Of a stretch of DNA of 52,440 nucleotides, positions 17,531 through 28,151 are shown one piece after another. The notes under the pieces are model-generated. The model did not search any database, was not told the origin of the DNA, and worked only from the letters and a program-made list of their open reading frames with translations. The stretch's first letter is position 1, and each line of letters starts with the position of its first letter. The position numbers and the translations under genes were made by a program. This stretch comes from Longimicrobiaceae bacterium (lineage in GTDB: Bacteria > Gemmatimonadota > Gemmatimonadetes > Longimicrobiales > Longimicrobiaceae), in the NCBI GenBank assembly GCA_030447645.1, contig JAUJOM010000025.1, positions 1 to 52,440 on the forward strand, in the 5' to 3' direction.

Positions 17531-17839
17531 TCACACGCAGCCGTTAACGCTACCGAACGGATCAGCAGTCCTGTCGTCCCCGTTCAAAGGACTCCCATTC
17601 CCCCGGGCATAAGCCCGGAGTGTCCCTTGCGCCGTCGTCTTGTTGAACGTCCAGCACGTGGTGCCACGACGAAGCTCGAAGGTTTTATCACCCGAGCCCG
17701 CCACGGTGTCGCTCCGGCCGTTGCCGTTTACGGTTCCCGACCACGCCGTGTCGGATGTCACGTGCAGAGTGGGACCACTGCACGCCGTGAGCATTACCGC
17801 CGCGGCTAAGAAAAACTTCTTCGACATTCTAAGTTTCAT
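17531..17839 (-). CDS. Small lipoprotein
   Basis: 102 residues. The N-terminus is a lipoprotein signal: a basic start (MKLRMSKK), a hydrophobic core (FFLAAAVML) and a lipobox LTAC with Cys at about 20. The mature part is a beta-type sequence (HVTSDTAWSGTVNGNGRSDT) with two Cys (TTCWTF and the C-terminal GCV) that may form a disulphide. No family recognised. An internal ATG at 17827 (MSKKFF) is an equally good start. It follows the large repeat lipoprotein by 11 bases and is followed by a terminator, so they are probably co-transcribed. Confidence 0.75.
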   Translation of the reverse strand: MKLRMSKKFFLAAAVMLTACSGPTLHVTSDTAWSGTVNGNGRSDTVAGSGDKTFELRRGTTCWTFNKTTAQGTLRAYARGNGSPLNGDDRTADPFGSVNGCV

Positions 17840-17850
17840 CGAATGGCAGC

Positions 17851-20707
17851 TTAGTTTCCGAAGGCTGCAGTAGCCTCGTTCGAAGGGTTAGAGCAAACTT
17901 CACTTGGACCGCTTCCTACACACGCCCGGACTCGGTAAGTGTAGGTGGTGTTGTTCGCCACAGTGGTGTCTTCATAAGTCGTCGTGCTACCCGGCACGCT
18001 GACGAGAGTTGCAAACTGGGTCGCAGCCGTCCGGCGCTCAATCCGATAACTGGTCACGGTCGCGCCCGCAGGCGCATTCCAAGAGAGATTGGCCCGTCGG
18101 GGCGCACTTGCCGGGGTTGCAACAAGGTTCGACGGTGGCGGCGGTGCGACTGCCAGTGTGGTGAGGCTGTCGACAGAGCCCAGTGTCCTCCCAGCGCTAT
18201 TTACTGCCACCACTCTGTAGTAGTACTTGGTTGCAGCAGTTAACCCGGTGATCGCAGCCGCGACTGGCTGGACGGTCGTGCCGCTCCCGATCGTCTGCTT
18301 TGTTGTTGAGTCGGCAGCGGTGAGCGTGCGGCTCGTGCTGAACTGGAAGAACGCTTGAGTGGCTGTTCCATTCGGGTTCACCGTTCCATTCAGTGTGGCA
18401 GCGGCCAGTGATGTTCGTTGCCGGCCTTGTCGTTGCAGACGGCGCCACTGCTGGCTGTGTGGTGAAGCTCAGGGTGCTGCCCCGAGCCGTCCCGCCAGCA
18501 TTCGTCGCTACAACCCGGTAGAAGTAGCGGGTAGCCGGCGCAAGCTCGGTGAGCACAAGGCTGATCGTGGTGTCGCTTCCAGCGGCCTGCGGGTTCGATG
18601 TGCGCACACTACTGCCAAACGTGCTGTCGGTGCTCACCCAAAGAACGCCTGCGCAGCGGTCCCATTCGGATTCACCCTGCCACTCACAGTCGCAGCCGTG
18701 ATGCCGACGTTTGTCGCTGCGAGCGTGGTGACCGACGGCGCCACTGCGGCTGGCTGGGTGGTAAAGCTCAGGATGCTGCCCCGAGTTGTCCCGGCGCTGT
18801 TCGTCGCCACTACTCGGTAGAAGTACCTCGTGTTCGGCGTCAGGCCAGTCAGCGCAAGGCTTACCGCCTGATCGCTGCTACCGGTGAAGGACTGCGGCGT
18901 CGACGTAGTAGCATTGCTGAGATCGCTATTCGTGCTCACCTCAAAGAACGCCTGTGTGGCCGTTCCATTTGGGTTGACTGTGCCGTTCACCGTCGCCGTG
19001 GTGGTAGTCACGCTCGTGGCCGCCGTGGTGCTTGCCGACGGCGCCGCAGCAACTGGCTGGGTGGTAAAGCTCAGGATGCTGCCCCGAGTTGTCCCGGCGC
19101 TGTTCGTCGCCACTACTCGGTAGAAGTACCTCGTGTTCGGCGTCAAGCCAGTCAGCGCAAGGCTTACCGCCTGATCGGTGAGTCCGCTTCCGACGGCCTG
19201 TGGGTCGGATGACCGAACAGCACTACCAAACGTGCTGTCGCGTGCTCACCTCAAAGAACGCCTGTGTGGCCGTTCCGTTCGGATTCACCCGGCCACTCAC
19301 AGTGGCTGTCGTGGTGGCGACGTTTGTCGCTGCAAGCGTAGTGGCGGACGGGGCTTGCGCCGTCACGGTCAGCGTCACGTTGACGCTCCTCTCAGCCACA
19401 CCCGCGATCGACGAGCGGAGGATCACCGCGGCACTGTAGGTCCCCGGCTGCAAGTTGGCGGCATTCGCCGTCACCGTGAGTGTCGCTGGAGCGGTGGTGC
19501 TGCTCAGAGCCGCCGTGAGCCAGCCCGCGGGTTGATCCAGCGGGTAGGTGACGATACCGCTGAGCCCAGTCAGTGTCCCAGGGCCGGCATTCGTGATCGT
19601 GATCGTTCGGGCCGGCACGCTAGTCTGCCCGGCCGTAGCGCTAAAGCTCACACTCGATTCGGCAACCTGGATGATGGGCACCGGCTGGGCCGCGACAGTA
19701 AGCGTGACGTTCACACTCCTCTCGGCGACACCTGGAAGCGACGAGCGGATCGTCACCGTGGCGCTGTAGGTCCCTGCCGGCAGGTTGCTGGTGTTCGCCG
19801 TCAGCGTGAGTGTCGCTGGAGCGGTGGTGCTGCTGAGTGCCGCGGTGAGCCATCCGGTGGGCTGCCCCGCACCGTACGTGACCACACCATTAAGCCCGCT
19901 CAGCGTTGCACCCCCGGCGTTCGTCACAGCTACCGTCTGGGCCGGCGGGCTTTCCTGGCCGGCTACCGCAGCGAAGGAGATCGTTGTGGCGGACAGGCCA
20001 ACGGCAGGGCCCTGTCCCACCGTGAAGGTGACGCTCACGCTCCTCGCGGCTACGCCCGCAGTGGCGGATCCAAGGGCGACGGTTGCGTTGTAGGTCCCTG
20101 GCTGCAAGTTGGCGGCACTGGCAGTGAGCGTCAGTGTCGCGGGTGCGGTGGTGCTGCTCAGAGCCGCCGTGAGCCACCCGATGGGTTCACCCGCCCGGTA
20201 TGTCACGCCGCCGCTCAGTCCGCTGAGCGCGCCTCCGCCGCTGTTTGTCACAGCCACCGGACCCGTCGCGCTCTGCCCCACCTGTGCGCTCAAGGTTACG
20301 CGCTCCACTGACAGGGCTATAGACGGACCCGCCGAAACGGTGATGGGCATCGTTCCGGGCTTCTCCTCGGAAGTTGCCGTGATGGTGGCGGACCCGGGTC
20401 CGCGAGCCGTGACCATCCCATTCCCGTCGACCTCAGCGACTGCGTTGTCACTGCTGGTCCAGAAGAAGCTTTTCTGCGGCAGCGGCTGCCCGTCCGCGTT
20501 GGTTGCAGTCGCGGTCAGCTGCGCCGTACCACCAACCTGCAGGGACGATGGTCCAGTCACAGTCACGGACGCTACGCTGCTGTCAGGTGGATCGACAAGC
20601 CCGCCGCCCTCGTTGCACCCGGCGGCAGCCAGGACTGCACCAAGAGCAGCAAGCGCAAACGTACGCGCATTCAAACGAGCAACAGCGATATGGATTGGCA
20701 ACTTCAT
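17851..20707 (-). CDS. Large lipoprotein with Ig-like, BACON-like and FN3-like repeats (three frameshifts)
   Basis: About 950 residues if frames are restored. From the ATG (20707): signal peptide with lipobox (AAAGC, Cys near 31), a Big_2-type Ig domain (VASVTVTGPSSLQVGGTAQL, about 45-130), three similar BACON-like modules each containing PxGWLTAALSSTTAPATLT, then at least three fibronectin-like modules with YFYRVVATNSAGTTRGS, and a terminal FN3 domain (NLVATPASAPRRANLSWNAP). The frame breaks near 19240 (extra base after GTGAGCAC), 18645 (A missing in TTTGAGGTG) and 18410. Two of these lie in the same place of successive repeats, and neighbouring copies show the intact form. Predicted surface-anchored adhesion or glycan-binding protein; no catalytic domain seen. 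Confidence 0.8.
18751..18874 (-). repeat. Direct repeat copy A within FN3-like modules
   Basis: 124 bases nearly identical to 19054-19177 (one mismatch seen, CAGG versus CAAG). The offset is exactly 303 bases, or 101 codons, so it is an in-frame duplication of one module, encoding the segment around YFYRVVATNSAGTTRGS. Confidence 0.9.
19054..19177 (-). repeat. Direct repeat copy B within FN3-like modules
   Basis: Partner of 18751-18874, 303 bases away. High identity at the DNA level implies recent duplication or gene conversion and makes this area prone to mis-assembly and copy-number change. Confidence 0.9.
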
Positions 20708-20805
20708 GGAACGACTCCGACGGGTGAGTGATCAGTACGTGGAAAGACGGATTCTAGACCAAAGCGGTCACAGTGTTCCGCAAACCGGTCACCCGAACAA
20801 AAGAA

Positions 20806-20837
20806 AAGAGAAAACCGCCCAGGGGTGGTTCTCTCTT
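20806..20837 (-). terminator. Terminator after tRNA-Met
   Basis: An imperfect hairpin (AAGAGAAAACCGCCC paired with GGGTGGTTCTCTCTT, two mismatches) lies 36 bases past the minus-strand tRNA-Met 3' end. On that strand it is followed by TTCTTTTGTTC, a good T-tract. It ends the eno-ftsB-tRNA transcript. Confidence 0.8.
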
Positions 20838-20872
20838 CGAGGAGATGCGGCCTTACCCGGCATCAGCTGGAG

Positions 20873-20946
20873 TAGCGGAGGAGGGACTCGAACCCCCGAC
20901 ACGCGGATTATGATTCCGCTGCTCTAACCAGCTGAGCTACTCCGCC
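20873..20946 (-). tRNA. tRNA-Met (CAU anticodon, elongator type)
   Basis: A cloverleaf on the minus strand: acceptor GGCGGAG/CTCCGCT (with a G1-U72 wobble), D-arm AGCTCAGCTGGTTAGAGC, anticodon stem GCGGA/TCCGC with loop ATCATAA giving CAT, T-loop GTTCGAGTC, discriminator A, no encoded CCA. A CAU anticodon could also be the tilS-modified tRNA-Ile; overall similarity to elongator Met and its position beside tRNA-fMet favour Met. Confidence 0.88.
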
Positions 20947-20955
20947 GTGCAATAA

Positions 20956-21029
<74 letters not shown>

Positions 21030-21065
21030 ACGTGACAGGGAAATTAAACGAGTAGCCCGGGAGTG

Positions 21066-22685
<1,620 letters not shown>

Positions 22686-22738
22686 TCAGGTACGGGTCGG
22701 AAGCGGATGCGCAACGTACACACGCCCGCGTCGGGCTG

Positions 22739-24265
22739 TCAACGGGGCGGCGGGAGGTCCAGAATCACCCCGGGCAGGACCAGTGGGGGAGCGGCGCTGC
22801 CGGCACCCGCCAGCGCCATGGGGAGCGCCTCGGTGACGTCGCGGGGCAACAGGGATCGCCCCCGACCGGCGATTTCCGCGGCGCGCCCGGAATAGAAAAG
22901 AGCCAGCACGAGGGCCACTTGGGGGCCGGCGCCCTGCGCGAGTAGTGCGCCGGCGACTCCGGCCAGCACGTCACCCATCCCACCCGTGGCGATTCCCGAG
23001 TGCCCCGCCACATTGACCAGAGTCGGTTCTCCGGGTGCGGCCACCAGCGACGGCCAACCCTTGAGCATCACCGGGCACTGCCAGCGCTCCGCCGCCTCGC
23101 CGGCAAAACGGAACGGGTCCGCGGTGATGGCCCCGGTCTCAACGCCGAGCAACCGGGACATTTCCCCCGGATGGGGGGTGAGCAGCACCGGGCGGGACAC
23201 GCCCTCCAGCAGATCCGGGGTGCGGGCGAGCAGTGTGAGCGCATCCGCGTCCAGGAGCAGCGGGGCGTCGCCCGCCGCGACCACGCGCCGAAGCACGGCG
23301 AGATCCTCGTCACCGGTGCCCATTCCGGGTCCCGAGACTACGGCCCCGGCCCGCTCCAGCACCCCCTCCAGACCGTCGGACGCGCGCTCCACGAACAGGG
23401 CCTCAGGGATGGCGACCTGCAGGATCTCCCGATTTTCCGGCACCGAAACCAGCTCGATCTTCCCCGCCCCGGCACGCCCGGCTCCAAGCCCCGCGAGCAA
23501 CGCCGCGCCCGCCATTCCCGGGTGCCCGCCCACGATGGCTACCGTGCCGAGCTCTCCCTTGTGTGCATTGGGGCTGATCCGTGGAAGATGTCGCCGTGCC
23601 CAGTCGGGGGTGATGAGGGCAGCATTGTGCTCGTCCGGGCCAATGGGTGGGAAGCCAACCTCGACGGCGATGATGCGGCCGGCGTGTGCCCGCCCGGGAA
23701 AGAGGAGCAGGCCACGCTTGGGAGCGCCGAAGGTGACGGTAACGTCGGCGCGGATCGCCTGCCCCGGGATCTCGCCCGTGGAAAGGTCCACTCCTGACGG
23801 ACCGTCGAGCGCGATCACCGGCCGGCCCGCGCGCCCGACCGCCTCGATCAGCGCCGCCTGGCGAGGCCGAGGGGCACCCGTTCCCCCGGTCCCCAGAATC
23901 CCATCCACGATTGCCGCCGAACCATGGAAAACGGGTTCCGCCTCCCCTGAGGGTACAACCTCGACATCCCAGCCGTGCAACAGCTCCGGACGCGCCTGCA
24001 CACCTTCCGCGAGCACCGCCATCACCTCCCGGCCCCAGGCGCGCAGCACCCGGAGCAAGACAAGTGCGTCCGCCCCGTTGTTGCCACCGCCCACCGCCGC
24101 GGCGATCGGCCCCGAGGGATGGACCCGCTGCACGACCGCGGCCGCGGCACGGGCGGCCGTTTCGATCAGGGTGCGCTCGTGAATTCCACCGCGCTGGATC
24201 GCCCGGCGGTCCCAGCGGCGCATCTCGTCCGCGGAAACCACGGGCACGTGCTCGATCCCGAACAC
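22739..24265 (-). CDS. nnr: Bifunctional NAD(P)HX epimerase / ADP-dependent dehydratase
   Basis: Repairs hydrated NAD(P)H. Residues about 10-215 are the YjeF_N epimerase domain (GGGNNGADALVLLR, VDGILGTG, ALDGPSGVDLSTG). Residues about 230-505 are the carbohydrate-kinase-like dehydratase (GTVAIVGGHPGMAGAALLA, LLDADALTLLA, LTPHPGEMSRLLG, NVAGHSGIATGGMGDVLAG with the catalytic Asp). Starts at a GTG. Length 508 matches the fused bacterial enzyme. It follows the Minf_1886 gene by 11 bases. About 60 bases separate its end from the eno ATG at 22676. Confidence 0.95.
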   Translation of the reverse strand: MFGIEHVPVVSADEMRRWDRRAIQRGGIHERTLIETAARAAAAVVQRVHPSGPIAAAVGGGNNGADALVLLRVLRAWGREVMAVLAEGVQARPELLHGWDVEVVPSGEAEPVFHGSAAIVDGILGTGGTGAPRPRQAALIEAVGRAGRPVIALDGPSGVDLSTGEIPGQAIRADVTVTFGAPKRGLLLFPGRAHAGRIIAVEVGFPPIGPDEHNAALITPDWARRHLPRISPNAHKGELGTVAIVGGHPGMAGAALLAGLGAGRAGAGKIELVSVPENREILQVAIPEALFVERASDGLEGVLERAGAVVSGPGMGTGDEDLAVLRRVVAAGDAPLLLDADALTLLARTPDLLEGVSRPVLLTPHPGEMSRLLGVETGAITADPFRFAGEAAERWQCPVMLKGWPSLVAAPGEPTLVNVAGHSGIATGGMGDVLAGVAGALLAQGAGPQVALVLALFYSGRAAEIAGRGRSLLPRDVTEALPMALAGAGSAAPPLVLPGVILDLPPPR

Positions 24266-24276
24266 GCTGGGCGGGT

Positions 24277-24669
24277 CTAGCTGACCAGGGATAGGGGAGC
24301 GGCCCAGGGGTAGCGACGCTCGAAGACCTCCTCGAAGTCGTACACCGAGTCGAACTCGTCGAGCGTGTCACCGTCCTGCCTTACCAGCACCCCGCAGTCG
24401 ACCAGGGCGAATACGATCTCGCCCAGATCACGGGTGGAGCGGATGCCCCAGAATTCCAGGACGGAGCGGGCCATGGGGCCGTATCGCTCCAGCGCCAGGT
24501 CGCGGCACCCTTCGGCCAGCTCGCGCCCGCTGATGTGGCGGGGCTCGAGCAGGCTTTCGATGGTGAAGTGCAGCCCGGAAAGGATGAACAGGTACGCCGT
24601 CTCGTGGTACGCGGGATACCGACGGCGCAACTGGTCGATCACGGCTTCGGCGAGCATGGGGGAGCTCAT
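24277..24669 (-). CDS. Minf_1886 family protein
   Basis: 130 residues. It matches the pattern I associate with the Minf_1886 family (known mainly from Planctomycetes, Verrucomicrobia and related phyla): YHETAYLFILSGLHFTIESL, RHISGRELAEGCRDLALERYG, LEFWGIRSTRDLGEIVFALVDCG and the tail FDSVYDFEEVF. Function unknown. Its ATG overlaps the lon stop as ATGA and it precedes nnr, so it is embedded in a protein- and metabolite-quality-control cluster (hsp20, lon, this gene, nnr). It is soluble, with no membrane segment. Confidence 0.8.
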   Translation of the reverse strand: MSSPMLAEAVIDQLRRRYPAYHETAYLFILSGLHFTIESLLEPRHISGRELAEGCRDLALERYGPMARSVLEFWGIRSTRDLGEIVFALVDCGVLVRQDGDTLDEFDSVYDFEEVFERRYPWAAPLSLVS

Positions 24670-27035
24670 GGGAGCGCCCCGGCGAGTACGGGTTCCTCGA
24701 TCAGCGCACGCTCGAACGCTTCCGATGCGTGCTCGATGAACTGGATGTCCAGATGGTCGCGCACCTCCTCCGGGATCTCCTCCACATCCGGCTCATTCCG
24801 GGCCGGCAGCAGCACGGTTCGAATGCCGGCTCGCTCCGCGGCGATGACTTTTTCGCGAATTCCGCCCACCGGCAGCACATGGCCTCGCAGCGTTATCTCG
24901 CCGGTCATGGCGATCTCCGGGCGTACTGGCCGGCCGGAGAGCAGAGAGGCGAGCGCCACCGTCATGGCTACCCCGGCCGAGGGCCCGTCCTTGGGCGTCG
25001 CTCCCGCCGGCACGTGCAGATGGACATCGGTCGACGTGAACAATTCCCGATCGATGTCCAGTCCATCCCCACCCGCGCGCAGGTAGGAGAATGCGGCCTG
25101 AGCAGATTCCTTCATCACGTCGCCAAGCTGCCCCGTCAGGGAGATGCGGCCCTTGCCCGGCATGCGCACCGCCTCGATGAAAAGGATCTCCCCACCCACC
25201 GGGGTATACGCAAGACCGGTGGCGACACCGACCTCTTGCTCCCTTCCGGCGATCTCGGAACGGAAGCGCGGGGGACCCGCGTACTCTGGGAGGGTTTCCC
25301 CGGTGATCCGGATGGGATCCATCCGCCCTTCGACCACCTGTACCGCGGCCTTGCGCATCAACCCGCCCACCGCCCGCTCCAGGTTGCGTACGCCCGCCTC
25401 ACGCGTGTACTCCGCGATCAAGCGCACCAGCGCATCCTCGGTGATCTCCACCTGCTCGACTTGTAGACCGTGCTCCGCCATCTGCTTCGGCACCAGGTAG
25501 CGGCGGGCCACCTCCAGCTTTTCGCCGGGTGCGTACGCACTCAGATGCAGCACTTCCATCCGGTCCAGGAGAGGTTCGGGGATGGTGGAAAGCGAGTTCG
25601 CGGTGGCGATGAACACCGTCGCGGAAAGGTCGAACGGAATCTCAAGATAGTGATCCACAAAAGTGTCGTTCTGCGCCGGGTCCAGCACCTCCAGCAGGGC
25701 CGAGGTCGGGTCGCCCCGGAAGTCCTGCCCGATCTTGTCGATCTCGTCGAGCATGAACACGGGGTTCCGGACCCCGGCGGTTCGCATGGCCTGGATGATC
25801 CGCCCTGGCATCGCTCCGACGTACGTTCGGCGGTGTCCGCGGATCTCTGCTTCATCCCGTACACCACCAAGGGAGATCCGCGCGAAGACCCGCCCCATCG
25901 CCTCGGCGACCGACCTGCCGAGCGACGTCTTCCCCACCCCGGGCGGGCCGACGAAACACAGGATCGGGCCCTGCACGTGCGGGTTCAGCTTCCGCACCGC
26001 CAGGTATTCGATGATGCGCTCCTTGATCTTTTCCAGCCCATAGTGATCCCGGTCCAGGATCTCGCGGGCCCGCGGGAGGTTCACCTCGGCCTCCGACTCC
26101 TTCTTCCACGGGAGGCTCAGCAGCGTATCAATGTACGTGCGCACCACCCCGTACTCGGCGGACTGACTTCCCATGCGCTCCAGCCGCGCGAGCTCCTTTT
26201 CCGCCTGCGCGCGGGCCTCGTCGGTCATCTCCGCGGCCTCCAGCTCGGCGCGAAGCTGAGCCGCTTCTCCGCCCTGCCCCTCACCCAGCTCATCCTGAAT
26301 CTCGCGCATCTGCTCGCGCAGCACATACTCGCGCTGCGACTTGCCCATCCGCTCCTGAACGCGGTTCTGGATATCCGCACGAGCCCGGAGGATTTCGAGC
26401 TCCTTCGCCAGCAGCTCGGTGATGCGCTCCAGACGCCGGGCCACGTCGCCCTCGGCGAGGAGCTCCTGCTTGGCCTCCACATCAAAACCAAGGTTGGCCG
26501 CGACGAAGTCCGCCAGCTTGGCGGGATCATCCAGCGCGTCCACCAGTGGCCCGACTTCATCAGGAAGCGCGGGAGACAGGCCCACGATCTCCCGGAACAG
26601 ATCCGAGACGCTACGGCGGAGCGCCTCCATGCGCACGCCCTCCGCTCTGGTGATCGGGATCTCGCGAACTTCGGCGAGCCAGAAGTCGCCGTGTTTGATC
26701 GGCTGCTCCAGACGAATGCGGGAACGTCCCTGAACCAGCATGCGGACGGACTCGTCCGGCAGCTTCATCATGCGGACGATCTGAGCCAGGGTGCCGGCCT
26801 CGTAAAAAGGAGCATCGTCGCCCTGCGGCTCGTCCGCGGCTCGGTCAGGCTTCAGGGCGGCCACGGCTAGCAGCTTGTCGCCCTGGAGCACTTCGTCCAC
26901 CAGCGCTATCTGCTCCGGAGCTTCGATGGCGAGCGGAAGCACCACATGAGGAAACAGCACGACCTCGGGTAGCGCCAGGACCGGCAGGCGATCCGTGAGC
27001 ACGAGATCGCCGGTTTCCTCCGTCGCGTCAGCCAA
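24666..27035 (-). CDS. lon: ATP-dependent protease Lon
   Basis: A cytosolic AAA+ serine protease for misfolded and regulatory proteins. Seen: the N-terminal LON domain (LPVLALPEVVLFPHVVLPLAI), a long helical linker, Walker A GPPGVGKT, Walker B FMLDEIDKIG, and the protease domain with catalytic Ser in GATPKDGPSAGVAMT and Lys in VGGIREKVIAAERAG. The open frame extends to 27230 but is hsp20 antiframe there. A TTG at 27035 overlaps the hsp20 stop and gives 789 residues, which fits; a GTG at 27002 is a second option. The end overlaps the Minf_1886 ATG. Confidence 0.96.
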   Translation of the reverse strand: MADATEETGDLVLTDRLPVLALPEVVLFPHVVLPLAIEAPEQIALVDEVLQGDKLLAVAALKPDRAADEPQGDDAPFYEAGTLAQIVRMMKLPDESVRMLVQGRSRIRLEQPIKHGDFWLAEVREIPITRAEGVRMEALRRSVSDLFREIVGLSPALPDEVGPLVDALDDPAKLADFVAANLGFDVEAKQELLAEGDVARRLERITELLAKELEILRARADIQNRVQERMGKSQREYVLREQMREIQDELGEGQGGEAAQLRAELEAAEMTDEARAQAEKELARLERMGSQSAEYGVVRTYIDTLLSLPWKKESEAEVNLPRAREILDRDHYGLEKIKERIIEYLAVRKLNPHVQGPILCFVGPPGVGKTSLGRSVAEAMGRVFARISLGGVRDEAEIRGHRRTYVGAMPGRIIQAMRTAGVRNPVFMLDEIDKIGQDFRGDPTSALLEVLDPAQNDTFVDHYLEIPFDLSATVFIATANSLSTIPEPLLDRMEVLHLSAYAPGEKLEVARRYLVPKQMAEHGLQVEQVEITEDALVRLIAEYTREAGVRNLERAVGGLMRKAAVQVVEGRMDPIRITGETLPEYAGPPRFRSEIAGREQEVGVATGLAYTPVGGEILFIEAVRMPGKGRISLTGQLGDVMKESAQAAFSYLRAGGDGLDIDRELFTSTDVHLHVPAGATPKDGPSAGVAMTVALASLLSGRPVRPEIAMTGEITLRGHVLPVGGIREKVIAAERAGIRTVLLPARNEPDVEEIPEEVRDHLDIQFIEHASEAFERALIEEPVLAGALP

Positions 27036-27465
27036 TCGGCACCCGGCGCCTGCCCGCCGGGCGCTCCTCAGCCTTGGGGAGGCGCACCTCCAGGATACCA
27101 CGCTGGTAGCTCGCGCTGATGCCGGACATTTCCACCGCACGCGCGATACGCACCCGCCGCTCGAAGGGACCGGCGGCGATCTCCATCGCATGATAGCGTC
27201 GACCGACGCGGCTCCCCTCCATCCGCACACCCCGGATGGTCAGTATTTCCCCTTCCATCTCCACGACAAGATGCGCCGGATCCACGCCTGCCAGATCCAG
27301 CACCACGTGGTAGGCGTCCGCGGTTTCGTACAGGTCCGTTTCCGGGCGCCAGTTGGCCGCGGGAGCATACCCGATGGAACGGGGTGCACCCATGACTCCG
27401 CCGAGCAGCTCGCCGGAAAAGTCGCCGAGAAGATCGATGGCCCTTCGGCCGCCAGATTGAGGCAT
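27028..27465 (-). CDS. Small heat-shock protein (Hsp20/alpha-crystallin)
   Basis: 145 residues. An alpha-crystallin domain spans about 48-140, with ETADAYHVVLDLAGVDPAHL, the GEILTIRGVR strand and the late GILEVRLPKAEE signature; the A-x-x-x-n-G-v-L motif appears as ISASYQRGILEV. ATP-independent holdase chaperone. Directly followed by lon through an 8-base overlap, a functional pairing (hold or degrade). The N-terminus lacks the usual hydrophobic IxI-rich segment and is Gly/Ala-rich. Confidence 0.92.
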   Translation of the reverse strand: MPQSGGRRAIDLLGDFSGELLGGVMGAPRSIGYAPAANWRPETDLYETADAYHVVLDLAGVDPAHLVVEMEGEILTIRGVRMEGSRVGRRYHAMEIAAGPFERRVRIARAVEMSGISASYQRGILEVRLPKAEERPAGRRRVPIG

Positions 27466-27500
27466 GAGGAATCCGGGAAAAATCAGCCCGCTGACGAAAG

Positions 27501-28151
27501 CTAGACCCCCGCTGTGGGAGCGTCAAGCGCATAAAGGATGGTCCGTCCAAGCAGCTCGGGCTCCACGGCGCCCCCGGTTTGCTCCTGCAGCAGATCGCGA
27601 AGGATCGCTTCCTCGCCGACTCCAACGGCGAGCTCGACGGCGCCCCGGCTACCCCCCGGTGCGTAGCCGTGGTGAATGTCCGTGGCTCCGGAGCGGCCCA
27701 GAGCGCGCATCACCGCACCCGTCAGCAGGTACGGGTAGCGAATGCGAAAGCGCACCGCCAGCGTACCGGTGCGCCTGGGAGTCACGGCGAGCGCCTGTGC
27801 GGCCGCATCGCCGTACGCACGCATCAGCCCTCCAATTCCGAGTGGAACCCCACCGTAGTACCGCGTCACCACCACGCAGCAGTCGAGCAGTCCGGCCCCT
27901 TCGATGGCGGCGAGGATCGGCGCCCCCGCGCTCCCCCCCGGCTCGCCCGCGTCGTTGGCGCGCCGGATGCCTTCCCGGAGCACCCACGCGGAACAATGGT
28001 GGGTGGCGTCCCACATCCGCCGCGCCCGCTCGGCCAGCCGCGCACAGGCCGCCTCCTCTGTCTCAATCGGCGACGCCAGCGCGAGAAAGCGGCTCCCCTG
28101 GACGCGGATCTCCGCTTCTCCCGGGGCCGCCAGCGTGCGAAAGCTACGCAC
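27501..28151 (-). CDS. yigZ: YigZ/IMPACT family protein
   Basis: 216 residues: an N-terminal UPF0029 (IMPACT) domain with SRFLALASPIETEEAA, the signature GEPGGSAGAPILAAIEG and VVVTRYYGGVPLGIGGLMRAYGDAA, and a C-terminal ferredoxin-like (DUF1949) domain. Associated with translation-factor-like fold and stress, biochemical role unclear. It begins at a GTG overlapping the end of the inositol-phosphate synthase gene. YigZ and Hsp20 are separated by 35 bases. Confidence 0.92.
   Translation of the reverse strand: MRSFRTLAAPGEAEIRVQGSRFLALASPIETEEAACARLAERARRMWDATHHCSAWVLREGIRRANDAGEPGGSAGAPILAAIEGAGLLDCCVVVTRYYGGVPLGIGGLMRAYGDAAAQALAVTPRRTGTLAVRFRIRYPYLLTGAVMRALGRSGATDIHHGYAPGGSRGAVELAVGVGEEAILRDLLQEQTGGAVEPELLGRTILYALDAPTAGV

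Noticed and set aside
18751..19177. Repeated 124-base block as a mobile element
   Set aside because: The repeats are in frame, 303 bases apart and encode protein modules; no transposase or terminal inverted repeats.
25470..26870. 466-residue plus-strand open frame
   Set aside because: Antisense to lon in the high-GC mirror frame; composition (His- and Arg-rich, no motif) is typical of a shadow.
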